Source of the DNA: LMUY01 sp965198895
GTDB taxonomy: Bacteria > Pseudomonadota > Alphaproteobacteria > Acetobacterales > Acetobacteraceae
Assembly (NCBI GenBank): GCA_965198895.1
Contig: OZ240676.1
Location: 3,286,001 to 3,350,000, forward strand
Length of the DNA: 64,000 nt
Direction of reading: 5' to 3'
The notes beneath the pieces were generated by a model that was not told the DNA's origin, ran no database searches, and saw nothing but the letters and a program-made list of their open reading frames with translations. Both the position numbers and the translations under genes were made by a program. The first letter of the stretch is position 1. The number at the start of each line of letters is the position of its first letter. This document shows positions 9,056 through 17,926 of the stretch, one piece after another.

Positions 9056-9535
9056 TTAGGGCGTGGTGGCGGCGAATCGGGCGAAGGATTGGACCAGGAC
9101 TTCGTAGATCGGCCGCTTGAATTCGACGGCCAGGCCCGGCAGTTCCTCAAGCGCGGCCCAACGCCAGGCGTCGAACTCCGGGTGTTTGTCGAGGTCGAGC
9201 CGGATGTCACTGTCCTGGCCGAGGAAGCGGAGCGCGAACCAGCGTTGGCGCTGGCCCCGGTAACGGCCGCCGAAGGCTTTGCCGAGGATGTAGTCCGGCA
9301 GGTCGTAGGTCAGCCAGTCCGGATGCTCCCCGATCACCGTCGCATTCGCCGTGCCGATCTCCTCCTGCAGCTCGCGGAACACGGCCATCTGGGGTGCCTC
9401 GTCGCCATCGATGCCGCCCTGGGGCAGTTGCCAAGCACCGGCCAGCGCCTGGTCGGCCCGGCGGCCCACGAACACTCGGCCTTGCGTATTGAACAGGACG
9501 GCGCCGACATTGGCGCGGTAGGGCAGGTCGCTCAT
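9056..9535 (-). CDS. rppH: RNA pyrophosphohydrolase (Nudix)
   Basis: The 159-residue protein has the Nudix box at residues 40-62 (GGIDGDEAPQMAVFRELQEE), with all catalytic glutamates present. It opens with LPYRANVGAVLFN and contains FVGRRAD and WQLPQGG, typical of RppH. This enzyme removes pyrophosphate from the 5' triphosphate of mRNA and so triggers RNase E decay. Its ATG overlaps the stop of the polysaccharide deacetylase gene (ATGA), so the two are translationally coupled. It is the last gene of the envelope block that starts with the envC-like gene. Confidence 0.95.
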   Translation of the reverse strand: MSDLPYRANVGAVLFNTQGRVFVGRRADQALAGAWQLPQGGIDGDEAPQMAVFRELQEEIGTANATVIGEHPDWLTYDLPDYILGKAFGGRYRGQRQRWFALRFLGQDSDIRLDLDKHPEFDAWRWAALEELPGLAVEFKRPIYEVLVQSFARFAATTP

Positions 9536-10608
9536 TTCGGCAGCATCGCACTGACCGGGACCAGGTTGATCCCGCGGCTGTCGAGTCCACGCGCCCAGTT
9601 CGCGATCCGCTCGACCGTGACCGGGCGCAGCGGGCCGGCGAGCCCGATCGCGGGCTTCCCGTCTCGGGCGCGTTGCTCCAGATCCGCCAGCTTGGCGTCG
9701 ATCGAGGTCCGGACGGGCGGATCGTCCACGACGTTGGTCACGTCAACGGCCGACCCGGTGACCGTCGCATTGGGGCGTGCATCGACGTATAGCAGCCCAC
9801 GTTGCGCGATCTCCTTCAGAACGTCCCCGAACGCCGCCGGGGAATTCGCGAACCGCTCCCCGCGCAGGCCGTCCGAGGCCCCCGATACGCCTGCCTCCCC
9901 CTGGAAGCGGGACAACACCCACTCCAGGTTGCGGGCGTTGTCGGTGGGCGCCGCCCCGGTCAGCAGCGCGCGCGGCCCCGAATCGTTCAGCGGGTAACCT
10001 TGGCTCTCCATGGGCAAAGTGACGAGGAACTCGTGCCCATGGGCACGCGCCTCCGCCAGCAGTGGCTCCGGATTGACCGAGTAGGGTGAGACCCCGAGCG
10101 TTACGGCGGGCGGGAGGGTGTTGATGGCAATCCAGCTCTCAGCGTCGGACAGGCCGATGCCGACGAGCAGGAAGGCGACTTTCGGCCGCGTGTCCGCAGG
10201 GTTCACTGCGGGGGAGTACACCTGCATGGACGTCCGGCCATCGGCCGCGATCCGGGGCAGATGAGCGCCGGAGAAGTCGGGTGCCGGTTCCATGAGCGCT
10301 GGATCGGGCATTGGGATGGTTCCGTCAGCAGCGTGGGTCGTGGCAGGGACAGGAGGCGGGGCAGCGATAGATGCGTCACGCTCGGCGACGGTAGGCGTTT
10401 GAACGGGGGCGGAGGGCACGACCGGGGCGGACACCGGGACGCCCATCGGTGTCTCCGGGCTATGCGGCGGAGTGGCGGCCGGGCCAGCCGTTCTCGAAAC
10501 GAGGGTCGGTGGCCCGGGCGGACCCATGACCTGCAAGGCCGCCCCGCCGCCCCCGGCAACGACTAGCACCAGCAGCCAGAACAGCCCTAGGGTGCGCCAC
10601 CGGGCCAT
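9532..10608 (-). CDS. Divergent polysaccharide deacetylase family protein (YibQ-like)
   Basis: The product has 358 residues. It has an N-terminal membrane anchor (LGLFWLLVLVVAGGGGAAL), then a Pro/Ala-rich linker to about residue 140, then the deacetylase-like fold (KVAFLLVGIGLSDAESWIAI, later LPMESQGYPLND and GLLYVDARPNATV). In this divergent family part of the metal site of true polysaccharide deacetylases is not kept, so enzymatic activity is uncertain; a wall-related role is likely. It lies 9 bp downstream of ctpA and overlaps rppH by 4 bp, the usual alphaproteobacterial gene order. Confidence 0.88.
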   Translation of the reverse strand: MARWRTLGLFWLLVLVVAGGGGAALQVMGPPGPPTLVSRTAGPAATPPHSPETPMGVPVSAPVVPSAPVQTPTVAERDASIAAPPPVPATTHAADGTIPMPDPALMEPAPDFSGAHLPRIAADGRTSMQVYSPAVNPADTRPKVAFLLVGIGLSDAESWIAINTLPPAVTLGVSPYSVNPEPLLAEARAHGHEFLVTLPMESQGYPLNDSGPRALLTGAAPTDNARNLEWVLSRFQGEAGVSGASDGLRGERFANSPAAFGDVLKEIAQRGLLYVDARPNATVTGSAVDVTNVVDDPPVRTSIDAKLADLEQRARDGKPAIGLAGPLRPVTVERIANWARGLDSRGINLVPVSAMLPK

Positions 10609-10617
10609 GGCAGCACG

Positions 10618-12003
10618 CTAGCGAGCGGCGTGCGTCTGTTGCTGTACCGCCATGGCGCGCACGACAACCAAAGCTTGTTGCAACTGGAAGTCGGTGTCGG
10701 GCTTTGCCGCATCGAAAGCCGGCCAGTTCTCCGGCGGCACCTTCGGGATGGACGACGCGATCGCGGGCAGATCCGTGCGCGGCGCGACGGCAGCGCCGGG
10801 CGGCGTGCCACCCTGGTTCGTGATGGTGTGGTTGAGATCGGCCTCGCGCTCCGGCCCGAAATGCGGCGTCTCCGTCCGGCTGGACGCCACGGGGATGTCC
10901 GGCGTGATGCCGAGCCCCTGGATCGATCGCCCGGACGGCGTGTAGTAGCGCGCGGTGGTCAGCCGCATGGCACCGTTTCCGGGCAGCGGGATCACGGTCT
11001 GCACCGACCCCTTGCCGAACGTCCGAGTCCCGAGGATCACGGCCCGGTGCTGGTCCTGCAACGCGCCGGCCACGATCTCGCTGGCGGAGGCGCTGCCGCC
11101 ATTGGTCAACACGACGATCGGTAGGCCGCCGGTGATATCGCCGGGCTTGGCGTTCCAACGCTGGCTGTCCTCCGGGTGGCGGGCTCGGGTGGACACGATC
11201 TCGCCCTTGTCGAGGAAGTCGTCGGACACGCTCACGGCCTGGTCCAGCAGCCCGCCGGGGTTGTTGCGCAGGTCGAGCACGATGCCATGCAGCCGGTCGC
11301 CGAGCTGCTGCCGGAACTTGGCCACGGCGGCGCGCAGGCCGGCATCCGTCTGCTCGTTGAACTGGGTCAGGCGAACGTAGCCGATGTCGCCCTCGAGATG
11401 GCTCTTGACCACTTGGATGTGGATCACCTCGCGCTGCAGCGAAACGTCGATCGGCGTGTCCACGCCCTCGCGCTTGATGACGAGCCGGATGGTGCTGTTC
11501 GGCGGGCCGCGCATCTTGTCGACCGCGTCGTTCAGCGACAGGCCCTGCACGGTGGTGTTGTCGATCGTCGTGATCAGGTCGCCCGACTTGATGCCGGCCC
11601 GCGAGGCTGGCGTGTCGTCGATCGGGGAGACGACCTTGATAATGCCGTTCTCCTGCGTGACTTCCAGGCCAAGCCCGCCGAACTCGCCGTGGGTCTGCAC
11701 CTGCATGTCGCGATAGGCTTTGGCGTTCATATACGAGCTGTGCGGATCCAGCCCGGTCAACATGCCGTTGATGGCGTTCTCGATCAGGTCGCGATCGCTG
11801 ACCGGCTCGACATATTCGGCCCGGATGCGCTCGAACACGTCACCGAACAGGGCCAGGAGACGGTAGGTATCGCCGCGTCCGCCGGCATCCTGCGCCAGGG
11901 CCGAGCCGATCGGGGACTCGCCGCCGAACACGCCGTAGACGGGGCCGATGGCGGCACCGGCCAGGAACGCGGCGCCGACGAGCAGGCCGGAACGGAACTT
12001 CAT
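10618..12003 (-). CDS. ctpA: Carboxy-terminal processing protease, S41 family
   Basis: This 461-residue periplasmic serine protease starts with a signal segment (residues 5-25). The PDZ domain spans about 105-180 (GGLGLEVTQENGIIKVVSP). The S41 core has the Ser306/Lys331 dyad in NGGSASASEI and TRTFGKGSVQ, the 25-residue spacing usual for the family. CtpA proteases trim C-termini of envelope proteins and control wall hydrolases. The extra ~80 C-terminal residues are low-complexity. AGAGGGAT precedes the ATG. It lies 96 bp downstream of the EnvC-like gene, which probably shares its promoter; EnvC-type regulators and Ctp proteases both act on wall cleavage. Confidence 0.95.
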   Translation of the reverse strand: MKFRSGLLVGAAFLAGAAIGPVYGVFGGESPIGSALAQDAGGRGDTYRLLALFGDVFERIRAEYVEPVSDRDLIENAINGMLTGLDPHSSYMNAKAYRDMQVQTHGEFGGLGLEVTQENGIIKVVSPIDDTPASRAGIKSGDLITTIDNTTVQGLSLNDAVDKMRGPPNSTIRLVIKREGVDTPIDVSLQREVIHIQVVKSHLEGDIGYVRLTQFNEQTDAGLRAAVAKFRQQLGDRLHGIVLDLRNNPGGLLDQAVSVSDDFLDKGEIVSTRARHPEDSQRWNAKPGDITGGLPIVVLTNGGSASASEIVAGALQDQHRAVILGTRTFGKGSVQTVIPLPGNGAMRLTTARYYTPSGRSIQGLGITPDIPVASSRTETPHFGPEREADLNHTITNQGGTPPGAAVAPRTDLPAIASSIPKVPPENWPAFDAAKPDTDFQLQQALVVVRAMAVQQQTHAAR

Positions 12004-12099
12004 GCGATTATCCCTCTTGGCGCCCGCCCAGGGCGGTTCAAAGCAGCCCGGCGCTGTTCAAAACCGCATTGTGTCACATAGGAGAGGATTGGGCCACCG

Positions 12100-13467
12100 T
12101 CACGGTATGCCGCGTAAATATGGCGCAGGATTAATCGGCTGACCGTGATCGCGCAGCTCGACATAAAGTTGCGGACGGCTGCCGGGCGTGCGCGGATCCC
12201 AGGGTGCCATGATGCCGACGGGCTCCCCCGGCTGCACGGGGCGGCCCACCGCGACGTCCAGCCGGTCCAGACCGGCGAGCACGAAATGGTAGCCGCCGCC
12301 GCAGTCGATGATCATCAATTGGCCGAACGAGCGGAACGGCCCGGCGAACACCACCCGCCCACCGCACGGCGCCGACACCCTTGCCGACGGAGGTGCCCCG
12401 TAGGACACGCCCGTCGCCGGCCCGGCTTCACCTGCCTCGCCGAAGGCTCTCACCACGTTGCCCGCCACCGGGGAGCCGAGCTGGCCGTGCGCTTCGCCCA
12501 GACCCGGGCCGGCCGGCTGGGTCAGCGCGACCTGCCGCTGCCGCGCCTCGGCCGCAGCCGTATCCTGTTTTTGGTGTGCAGCGGCTGCGGCGTCTGCGCG
12601 GGCGCGGGCCTCGTCCTCCCGCCGGGCCACGTCGAGCTGGGTGAGCGCGGCCCGCAAGGTTCCGGCCTGCGCCGCCTGTTCGGCCGCGCGCTGGGCGGCC
12701 AGCGTGGCGGCATCATCCGCGGCCCGGCCGCGTGCCTGCGCATCGGCGATCTGCCGGTCCAGCCCAGCGGCCTGGGTGGCCTGGGCCGCTTGGGCCGCAG
12801 CCAGGCGGCTCTCCTGTTGCGCCATGCGGTCCGTCAGCCGGGCGACCTCCGTTTGCTCGGCCCGCAACGCCTCCGCCTCCGTCTCCAGTTGCCGCGCGAG
12901 GCCGCGTAGCACCAGGAGCCCGCTGAGCGAATCCTCCGGTCGGGCGGGTACGGCGAGCAGGGTCTCGGCCGGATACAGCGATAGCCGCTCGATCAGGGGG
13001 AGCAGTGGGGCAAGCTCGGCGGCACGCACCTGCAGCCGCGCTTCTGCCTCGGCCCGCCGGCGGGCTAGGCCGTCCATCGTCGCTGCAGCATCCGAGGTGG
13101 CCGATTCCAGGCTGCGCAATGCGGCCGTCGACGCCACGCGGGCATCGGCCAGGCGCTTGGCGTCCGCCTGTGCGGCCTGGCGCCGCACCGCGGCATCCTG
13201 CGCCCGGGCCATCTCGGCAGCGCGGGTCCGCTCGACGTCACGCAACTGCTGTGGTGTCGGTTGCGACGCCGCAGGTAGCCACAGCAAGGCCGCGACCAGG
13301 CAGGCGACAGCCCAGGCAACGTCACGCGGCCCGGCTACATCACACGAATTGGCGCGCCGTCCATGCAAGCGAGCAGATTCTCCACCGTGTCTGTGAAGAA
13401 TATCGCATAAGTCCTTGTCATAGCGAAGCGAACATGTGGAGTGCCGCCCGCTTACCGGGCGTGCCAA
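12100..13467 (-). CDS. EnvC-like murein hydrolase activator with a degenerate LytM domain
   Basis: The product is long helical Ala/Arg/Gln-rich coiled coil (about 70-310) followed by a C-terminal LytM/M23 domain (~330-455: GGRVVFAGPF, then IDCGGGYHFVLAGLD). Active M23 enzymes have a metal-binding His in the VDHG position; here it is Cys (IDCGGGY), so it probably activates amidases rather than cutting peptidoglycan. A signal peptide (AWAVACLVAALLWLPAASQ) lies ~50 residues in. The frame has no ATG in front of it; starts are TTG at 13467 or TTG at 13368, and the latter puts the signal peptide near the N-terminus and is preferred. It heads the block with ctpA, the deacetylase gene and rppH. Confidence 0.85.
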   Translation of the reverse strand: MARPVSGRHSTCSLRYDKDLCDILHRHGGESARLHGRRANSCDVAGPRDVAWAVACLVAALLWLPAASQPTPQQLRDVERTRAAEMARAQDAAVRRQAAQADAKRLADARVASTAALRSLESATSDAAATMDGLARRRAEAEARLQVRAAELAPLLPLIERLSLYPAETLLAVPARPEDSLSGLLVLRGLARQLETEAEALRAEQTEVARLTDRMAQQESRLAAAQAAQATQAAGLDRQIADAQARGRAADDAATLAAQRAAEQAAQAGTLRAALTQLDVARREDEARARADAAAAAHQKQDTAAAEARQRQVALTQPAGPGLGEAHGQLGSPVAGNVVRAFGEAGEAGPATGVSYGAPPSARVSAPCGGRVVFAGPFRSFGQLMIIDCGGGYHFVLAGLDRLDVAVGRPVQPGEPVGIMAPWDPRTPGSRPQLYVELRDHGQPINPAPYLRGIP

Positions 13468-13548
13468 GCCAGCCGGCCGTGAGATGCACTTATCGCCGCG
13501 CCGAACGTCCTATCAAGGCCAGCACCTGTGCGGCCACGATGCCGACCC

Positions 13549-14250
13549 TTAGAACACGGAAGCGCCGTTGCCGAGCGTGTAGTCGAGAGACTTCGTGAAC
13601 GGAAGCGACTGGTTCAGGTACTGATCCACGAACAGATCGAACTCCGCAATCCGCGCTTTGGGCACGAAGATCACGTCCGACGCCTGCAGCGGCAGGTCAT
13701 CCTTCGCGTTGACCGTCCCGGCATATCGCGACAGGTCGACGGTCCGCAGCATGGGCACGTTGTCGGCCCGGCGGCGTATGATCACCACCTCGCTGGACCG
13801 GGCCGTGTTCAGGAAGCCGCCCGCCATCAGTACGCCCTGCATGACATCGGTCGGGCCCTGCAGCGGCAGCACGCCCGGCGTCTTCACCTCGCCGCCCACG
13901 AAGATGCGGGACGAGCCATAGTTGCGGATCACCACGTCCAGGTCGGCCACCCGCAGCTTGGACGCATAGCCCTTCTCGAGCTGCGTGCGGAACTGGTCGA
14001 CGGTCAACCCGGCGGCCATCACCGGGCCGAGCAGCGGTACCGTCACGCGCCCGTCCGGACCGATGACGAGCCGGGTGTCGTTCAGCTCTGGGTTGAGCAG
14101 AAACCGCAGCTCGATCTCGTCGCCCGACCCCATGCGATGCGGCGGTAGCGCGTCGGACCAGGAGGCGAAGCCGTTGACGTGTTGGGGGATGACGCTGGTG
14201 TATTGCGTGCAACCCACAACAAGAAAATTACAGGCAATTACGCCGGCCAT
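13549..14250 (-). CDS. Polysaccharide export lipoprotein (Wza/OPX family)
   Basis: With ATG 14250 the 233-residue product has a signal peptide with lipobox VVGC. The polysaccharide export domain follows (MGSGDEIELRFLLNPELN, then IGPDGRVTVPLLGPVMAAG), and then SLBB-like repeats (IFVGGEVKTPGVLPL). OPX proteins form the outer-membrane channel for capsule or exopolysaccharide. It is short compared with E. coli Wza (about 380), so it may lack the extra C-terminal part that spans the outer membrane. The frame stays open to 14526, but that would hide the signal peptide. It is divergent from the Wzz-like gene, and the ~200 bp between presumably carry both promoters. Confidence 0.88.
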   Translation of the reverse strand: MAGVIACNFLVVGCTQYTSVIPQHVNGFASWSDALPPHRMGSGDEIELRFLLNPELNDTRLVIGPDGRVTVPLLGPVMAAGLTVDQFRTQLEKGYASKLRVADLDVVIRNYGSSRIFVGGEVKTPGVLPLQGPTDVMQGVLMAGGFLNTARSSEVVIIRRRADNVPMLRTVDLSRYAGTVNAKDDLPLQASDVIFVPKARIAEFDLFVDQYLNQSLPFTKSLDYTLGNGASVF

Positions 14251-14458
14251 GACGAAGGAACGTGGTTGCAAGCTCGGGCCTTCCACGAGTTCACTGCTGT
14301 ATAGCGACAGGATTGCCAGAGTCGACGTTCTTTGGCCAGCACTGTGGCCTACCGCCTCGCACGACTGCTTCTCGTACAACTCAAAATCGTGTATGTTCCT
14401 CAACCATGATCTCTCACAAGACCATCTCGGGTTGTCTGCGCCGGTGAGCGACGCTGCA

Positions 14459-15982
14459 ATGCGCGTAGACCGTGTCCGCTTGAGCTCCAGCGCGTTTGGC
14501 GGCTTCACGCTACGTGATCTCGCCACGGCGCTGTTCTACTACAAGCGGCTGCTGGCAGTCGCCTTCATCGTCCCGGTGTTGCTGGGCATCGCCGCCGGCA
14601 TGATGGCGCACACGACCTACACGTCGTCGGCCCGTCTGCTCGTGTTGTACGGCAGCGAATACGTGTTCCATCCCGGCAACCGCGACACCGGTAACGACAT
14701 CACGCTGGATCGCAACCAGATCATCCAGGGCGAGCTGCAGATCCTGCAAAGCCCCGCCTTGGCTGCGGAAGTGCTGCAGGCCGTCGGCCCGACCACGGTG
14801 TATCCCAACCTGAAGGACGACGCGTCGACCCTGCGGGCCGCCATGTCCAGGTTTGCGACTGACCTCGTCGTCACCAGCATCCCGCAATCCAACGTCGTGG
14901 AGCTAAGCCTGCGCAACGCGGACCGTGGGATCGCCATCCGCGTGCTGAACGAACTGATCACGCACTATCTCACCTACCGGACGAGCATCTTCGAGAAGCA
15001 GCAGACCGGTGGCGTGAACACGCAGCGCGACGATTTCGCCTTGCGGCTACGCAATGCCGAAGACGAATTGGCGCAGTTCGGCATCGATCACGGCATCACC
15101 AACCTCGACGAGCAGATGAGCCTGCAGCTGCGCCTCAAGAGCGAAAATGCCACGGCGCAGAGCGCCAACGACCAGCAGATCAGCGAGACGGCGGCCAGCC
15201 TCGACGGCCTTCGCAAGCAGTTGGCGAGCGTCCCACCCAACGTGCAGATGTTCGCCGAGAGCGCGCGTTCGCAGCAGACCACCGGGTTGACCGATAGCTT
15301 GGTGAAGCTGGAGATCCAGCGCCGTGACCTACTGTCGCGCTATCAGGCCGACTTCCCGCTGGTGCGTGACATGGACCGGCAGATCGCCGCGGTTCGCGAG
15401 CAGATCGGCGGTGACCCGGCGCGTGAAGGCAACATAACCCGGCTCGGCCGCAACACGGTCTACGACGAGCTGCACCGCAACGAGATCATCCAGTCCGCCC
15501 AATTGCAGGGCTACGTGGCGAAGAAGGCGGCACTCGAGGCCGAGGGCGTCCGCCTGCAAGCACGCTATGACGAGTTGGGTGGGCTGGCGCGCCATTACCG
15601 CGATCTGCAGCGGACGCGCGACGTGCTCGACCAAAGCTACCGGGCGATCTCCCGCTCCAGCGAGGAGACCCAGCTCTCGGGCGCGATGGAGCGTGCGAGC
15701 GGTGACAACGTCCGGGTGGTTCAGCCGCCCGATGCGCCGCTGGCCGGCCGCAATCCGGGCTCCGTGATCTACATGGCGGGCCTCGTGCTGGGGGTTGTTT
15801 CGGCCGCGGCGGTGTTCGCCTTCCTGAATGCAACCCGGCAAGTCTTCATCAGCGTGCATGACGTCGAGCGGCAGATGGATCTGCCAGTGCTTCTCGCCGT
15901 GCCGTTCTCCGTTCGTCGCCCTGTCCGGGCCGCGCCCGCGCGGGGCCGCCGGGTGTTGGGACGCCCGAGCTTCGGGGTTTGA
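14459..15982 (+). CDS. Wzz/GumC-family polysaccharide co-polymerase
   Basis: The 507-residue inner-membrane protein has membrane segments at about 31-50 and 436-457, a periplasmic Wzz domain after the first (TYTSSARLLVLYGSE) and a long coiled coil (about 190-400). The PxxP-type segment before the second membrane helix is present (QPPDAPLAGRNPGSV). These proteins set chain length and work with the OPX channel. There is no fused kinase; the short cytoplasmic tail ends at the next gene, which resembles a kinase. Start alternatives in frame are GTG 14444 and ATG 14393; ATG 14459 is chosen because it leaves a short cytoplasmic N-terminus. Confidence 0.88.
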   Translation: MRVDRVRLSSSAFGGFTLRDLATALFYYKRLLAVAFIVPVLLGIAAGMMAHTTYTSSARLLVLYGSEYVFHPGNRDTGNDITLDRNQIIQGELQILQSPALAAEVLQAVGPTTVYPNLKDDASTLRAAMSRFATDLVVTSIPQSNVVELSLRNADRGIAIRVLNELITHYLTYRTSIFEKQQTGGVNTQRDDFALRLRNAEDELAQFGIDHGITNLDEQMSLQLRLKSENATAQSANDQQISETAASLDGLRKQLASVPPNVQMFAESARSQQTTGLTDSLVKLEIQRRDLLSRYQADFPLVRDMDRQIAAVREQIGGDPAREGNITRLGRNTVYDELHRNEIIQSAQLQGYVAKKAALEAEGVRLQARYDELGGLARHYRDLQRTRDVLDQSYRAISRSSEETQLSGAMERASGDNVRVVQPPDAPLAGRNPGSVIYMAGLVLGVVSAAAVFAFLNATRQVFISVHDVERQMDLPVLLAVPFSVRRPVRAAPARGRRVLGRPSFGV

Positions 15983-16629
15983 GCAGCACCATCGATGGCG
16001 AGGCCGCCGCCGCCGGCCTGCCCCCGCCCTTGCTGATGAGCGTTACCGATGCAAGCCAACTCGCCTTCGTGCTTAGGGCCGAGCGTGGCGGCTCGTCGAT
16101 CGTGCAACTACTGGCGTCCCGCAATGGGGAGGGCGTATCGACGCTCACGCGCGATCTATGCCTCGTGTCGGCGTCCAACGGATATCGCACCTTGCTGTTC
16201 GCGGCCGAGGCGCCGGGGCGGCGTGTCGACTGGCCGCGTAGCATCTACGGCATGCCGAGCGGGCTGCGACCCCTCGGTGGTCCGCCAGCCCTCGAAATTG
16301 TTCAGGTGGGCGAGACGCGTCTGTCCCTCGCCGCTCCGTTGGAGAGCCTGCCGTTGCAGGCGCAAAGCTGGGTGCCGATCATTGCCGAGCTCCGCGCCTC
16401 GTTCGATTTCATCGTGATCGACACCCCGGCGCTGTCGCGGTCCTATACCGGCATCATGCTCGCCCCCCTGATCGATACCACCGCGGTCGTTGTGGCGGCG
16501 GAAAGTACGCGGGCCAGCATGGCGCGCAACCTCCGCGACCGGCTGGCGGAAGCTGGCGGCGACACGGCGGGGGTGATCCTGAACAAGCGCCGGTTCTACG
16601 TCCCCCGTGCGGCCTACGATCGGCTTTAG
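15979..16629 (+). CDS. BY-kinase-like (CpsD/Wzc C-terminal) P-loop protein with a degenerate Walker A
   Basis: The 216-residue cytoplasmic protein has the layout of the tyrosine kinase partner of Wzz proteins: a P-loop region ASRNGEGVSTLTRDL where GEGKST is expected, and a Walker B at FDFIVIDTPAL. The P-loop lysine is Val, the Walker A' Asp pair is missing (LLFAAEAPGRR), and there is no C-terminal tyrosine cluster. It is therefore probably not an active kinase but may still bind and gate the co-polymerase. The TTG start at 15979 overlaps the previous stop; ATG 16036 is an alternative. The gene is intact, without frameshift. Confidence 0.8.
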   Translation: MSSTIDGEAAAAGLPPPLLMSVTDASQLAFVLRAERGGSSIVQLLASRNGEGVSTLTRDLCLVSASNGYRTLLFAAEAPGRRVDWPRSIYGMPSGLRPLGGPPALEIVQVGETRLSLAAPLESLPLQAQSWVPIIAELRASFDFIVIDTPALSRSYTGIMLAPLIDTTAVVVAAESTRASMARNLRDRLAEAGGDTAGVILNKRRFYVPRAAYDRL

Positions 16630-16642
16630 GCGTCAGCGGAGC

Positions 16643-17926
16643 TTAGCGTGGCCGGAGTGTTTCCGGGTAGGCGGACCGCAGCAACGAAGCCGTTTGCGTC
16701 CCGCTAAGCGATGGATAGGACGCGGCGGCCAACGATGCAGGCTGCGAGCGCATCACGGCCTCGAGCCGTAGCAGCAGCTGTTCGGTCGGATCCGCTGCCG
16801 GCTGGCTGCGCGGCTTGAACCACGCGAGTAGCGAAAGCACCAAGCCGACCGCGGCAACCGCCGAGACGTAGAGCCAGCGATTGTCCGGGCCGCTCGCTAC
16901 CGTGGTCGCGGCCTCGATGAGCAGAGGGGCCGGCGTGGCCGCGACGACAACGGGGCTGGTCACCGCAGCGTCGAGCGGCGTCGTGGCCAGCGTCCGGCCA
17001 AGTGCCGCCAGTTGCGTGCCAACGGCGACCCGGCGGTCGTTCAGTTGCGACAGCTCGGTCCGTAGCCGGTCCCGCTCGCTCTCCAGCGTCGAGGCGCCGG
17101 GATCGGACGGGAGCGACTTGGCGGCCGCATCCACTCGACGTGCCTCATCTTGAAGGAAACTGCGCAAGCTGCGGATCTGTCCGTCCAGGGCAACCACGGC
17201 CGGGTAGTCATCGAGGTAGCGACCCGCCAGTTGAATGCGCTGCAACTGTAGATCGGCCAGCGCCGACGCGCCCTTGTCCAGCGTTTCACGTCCGCCATTC
17301 CGCTCGGCCACCGAGCGTGCGCCGGCCGCAATGTCCCGCGTCAGGTTCGTCAAGGAGGCGGATACCGAAGCCGCCCGTGCGTCCGTCGCTCCGGCGATGG
17401 CCGTGAGCCGATCGCGCTCGGCCAGCAATGCGGCACGTGGTCCAATGCGTTCGGGACCGGACGGGCGGATTACGGCCGATGAAGCCTGCGTCGTAGAAAG
17501 GTCGAGCAAGGAGTTGGTCAGCGAGCGTGCGCGCTGCCAGGCGGCGGCGGGCTGCTCATCCGCTACCTTGATCAGGAGGGCGTCCCCGTATTCGTCCAAC
17601 ATGGCGGATCGGCCCGGCGCGGTACCGATACGCAAGGCGGCCTCAGCCAATGCCGCGCGGCCGGCCAGTCCTGGGCCGTCCGCGACAATGCGGGTCTCCA
17701 CCACCGTCGTCGGCCACACGGCGAACCACGCTCCCGTGGCCGCCGCCGCCGTCGCGAGCAAGCCAAGGCAAGGCACCAGGATCCGCCAAACCGAAAGGCC
17801 ACGCCGCTCGGCCATTGGCTGCGGATACGGTTCGGCCCCCCACGGCTCGGCCTCCCACTCGGGCAGGCCATCCGCAGAGGCACCATCTGCAAGGGCTAGT
17901 CCGAAGCGCATTCCCCGCCCTACCAC
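16643..17926 (-). CDS. Second GumC/Wzz-like coiled-coil membrane protein
   Basis: The 427-residue product has a cytoplasmic N-terminus, a membrane segment at about 48-70 (RILVPCLGLLATAAAATGAW), a periplasmic coiled coil rich in Arg/Leu/Ala, and a second membrane segment at about 345-365 (WLYVSAVAAVGLVLSLLAWF). Similarity to GumC-type co-polymerases is in layout and in the QRIQLAGRYLDDYPAVVALD segment, which is typical of that family. GTG 17926 overlaps the stop of the PAP2 gene; ATG 17911 is an alternative five codons in. It runs convergent to the BY-kinase-like gene with only 13 bp between. Confidence 0.72.
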   Translation of the reverse strand: MVGRGMRFGLALADGASADGLPEWEAEPWGAEPYPQPMAERRGLSVWRILVPCLGLLATAAAATGAWFAVWPTTVVETRIVADGPGLAGRAALAEAALRIGTAPGRSAMLDEYGDALLIKVADEQPAAAWQRARSLTNSLLDLSTTQASSAVIRPSGPERIGPRAALLAERDRLTAIAGATDARAASVSASLTNLTRDIAAGARSVAERNGGRETLDKGASALADLQLQRIQLAGRYLDDYPAVVALDGQIRSLRSFLQDEARRVDAAAKSLPSDPGASTLESERDRLRTELSQLNDRRVAVGTQLAALGRTLATTPLDAAVTSPVVVAATPAPLLIEAATTVASGPDNRWLYVSAVAAVGLVLSLLAWFKPRSQPAADPTEQLLLRLEAVMRSQPASLAAASYPSLSGTQTASLLRSAYPETLRPR

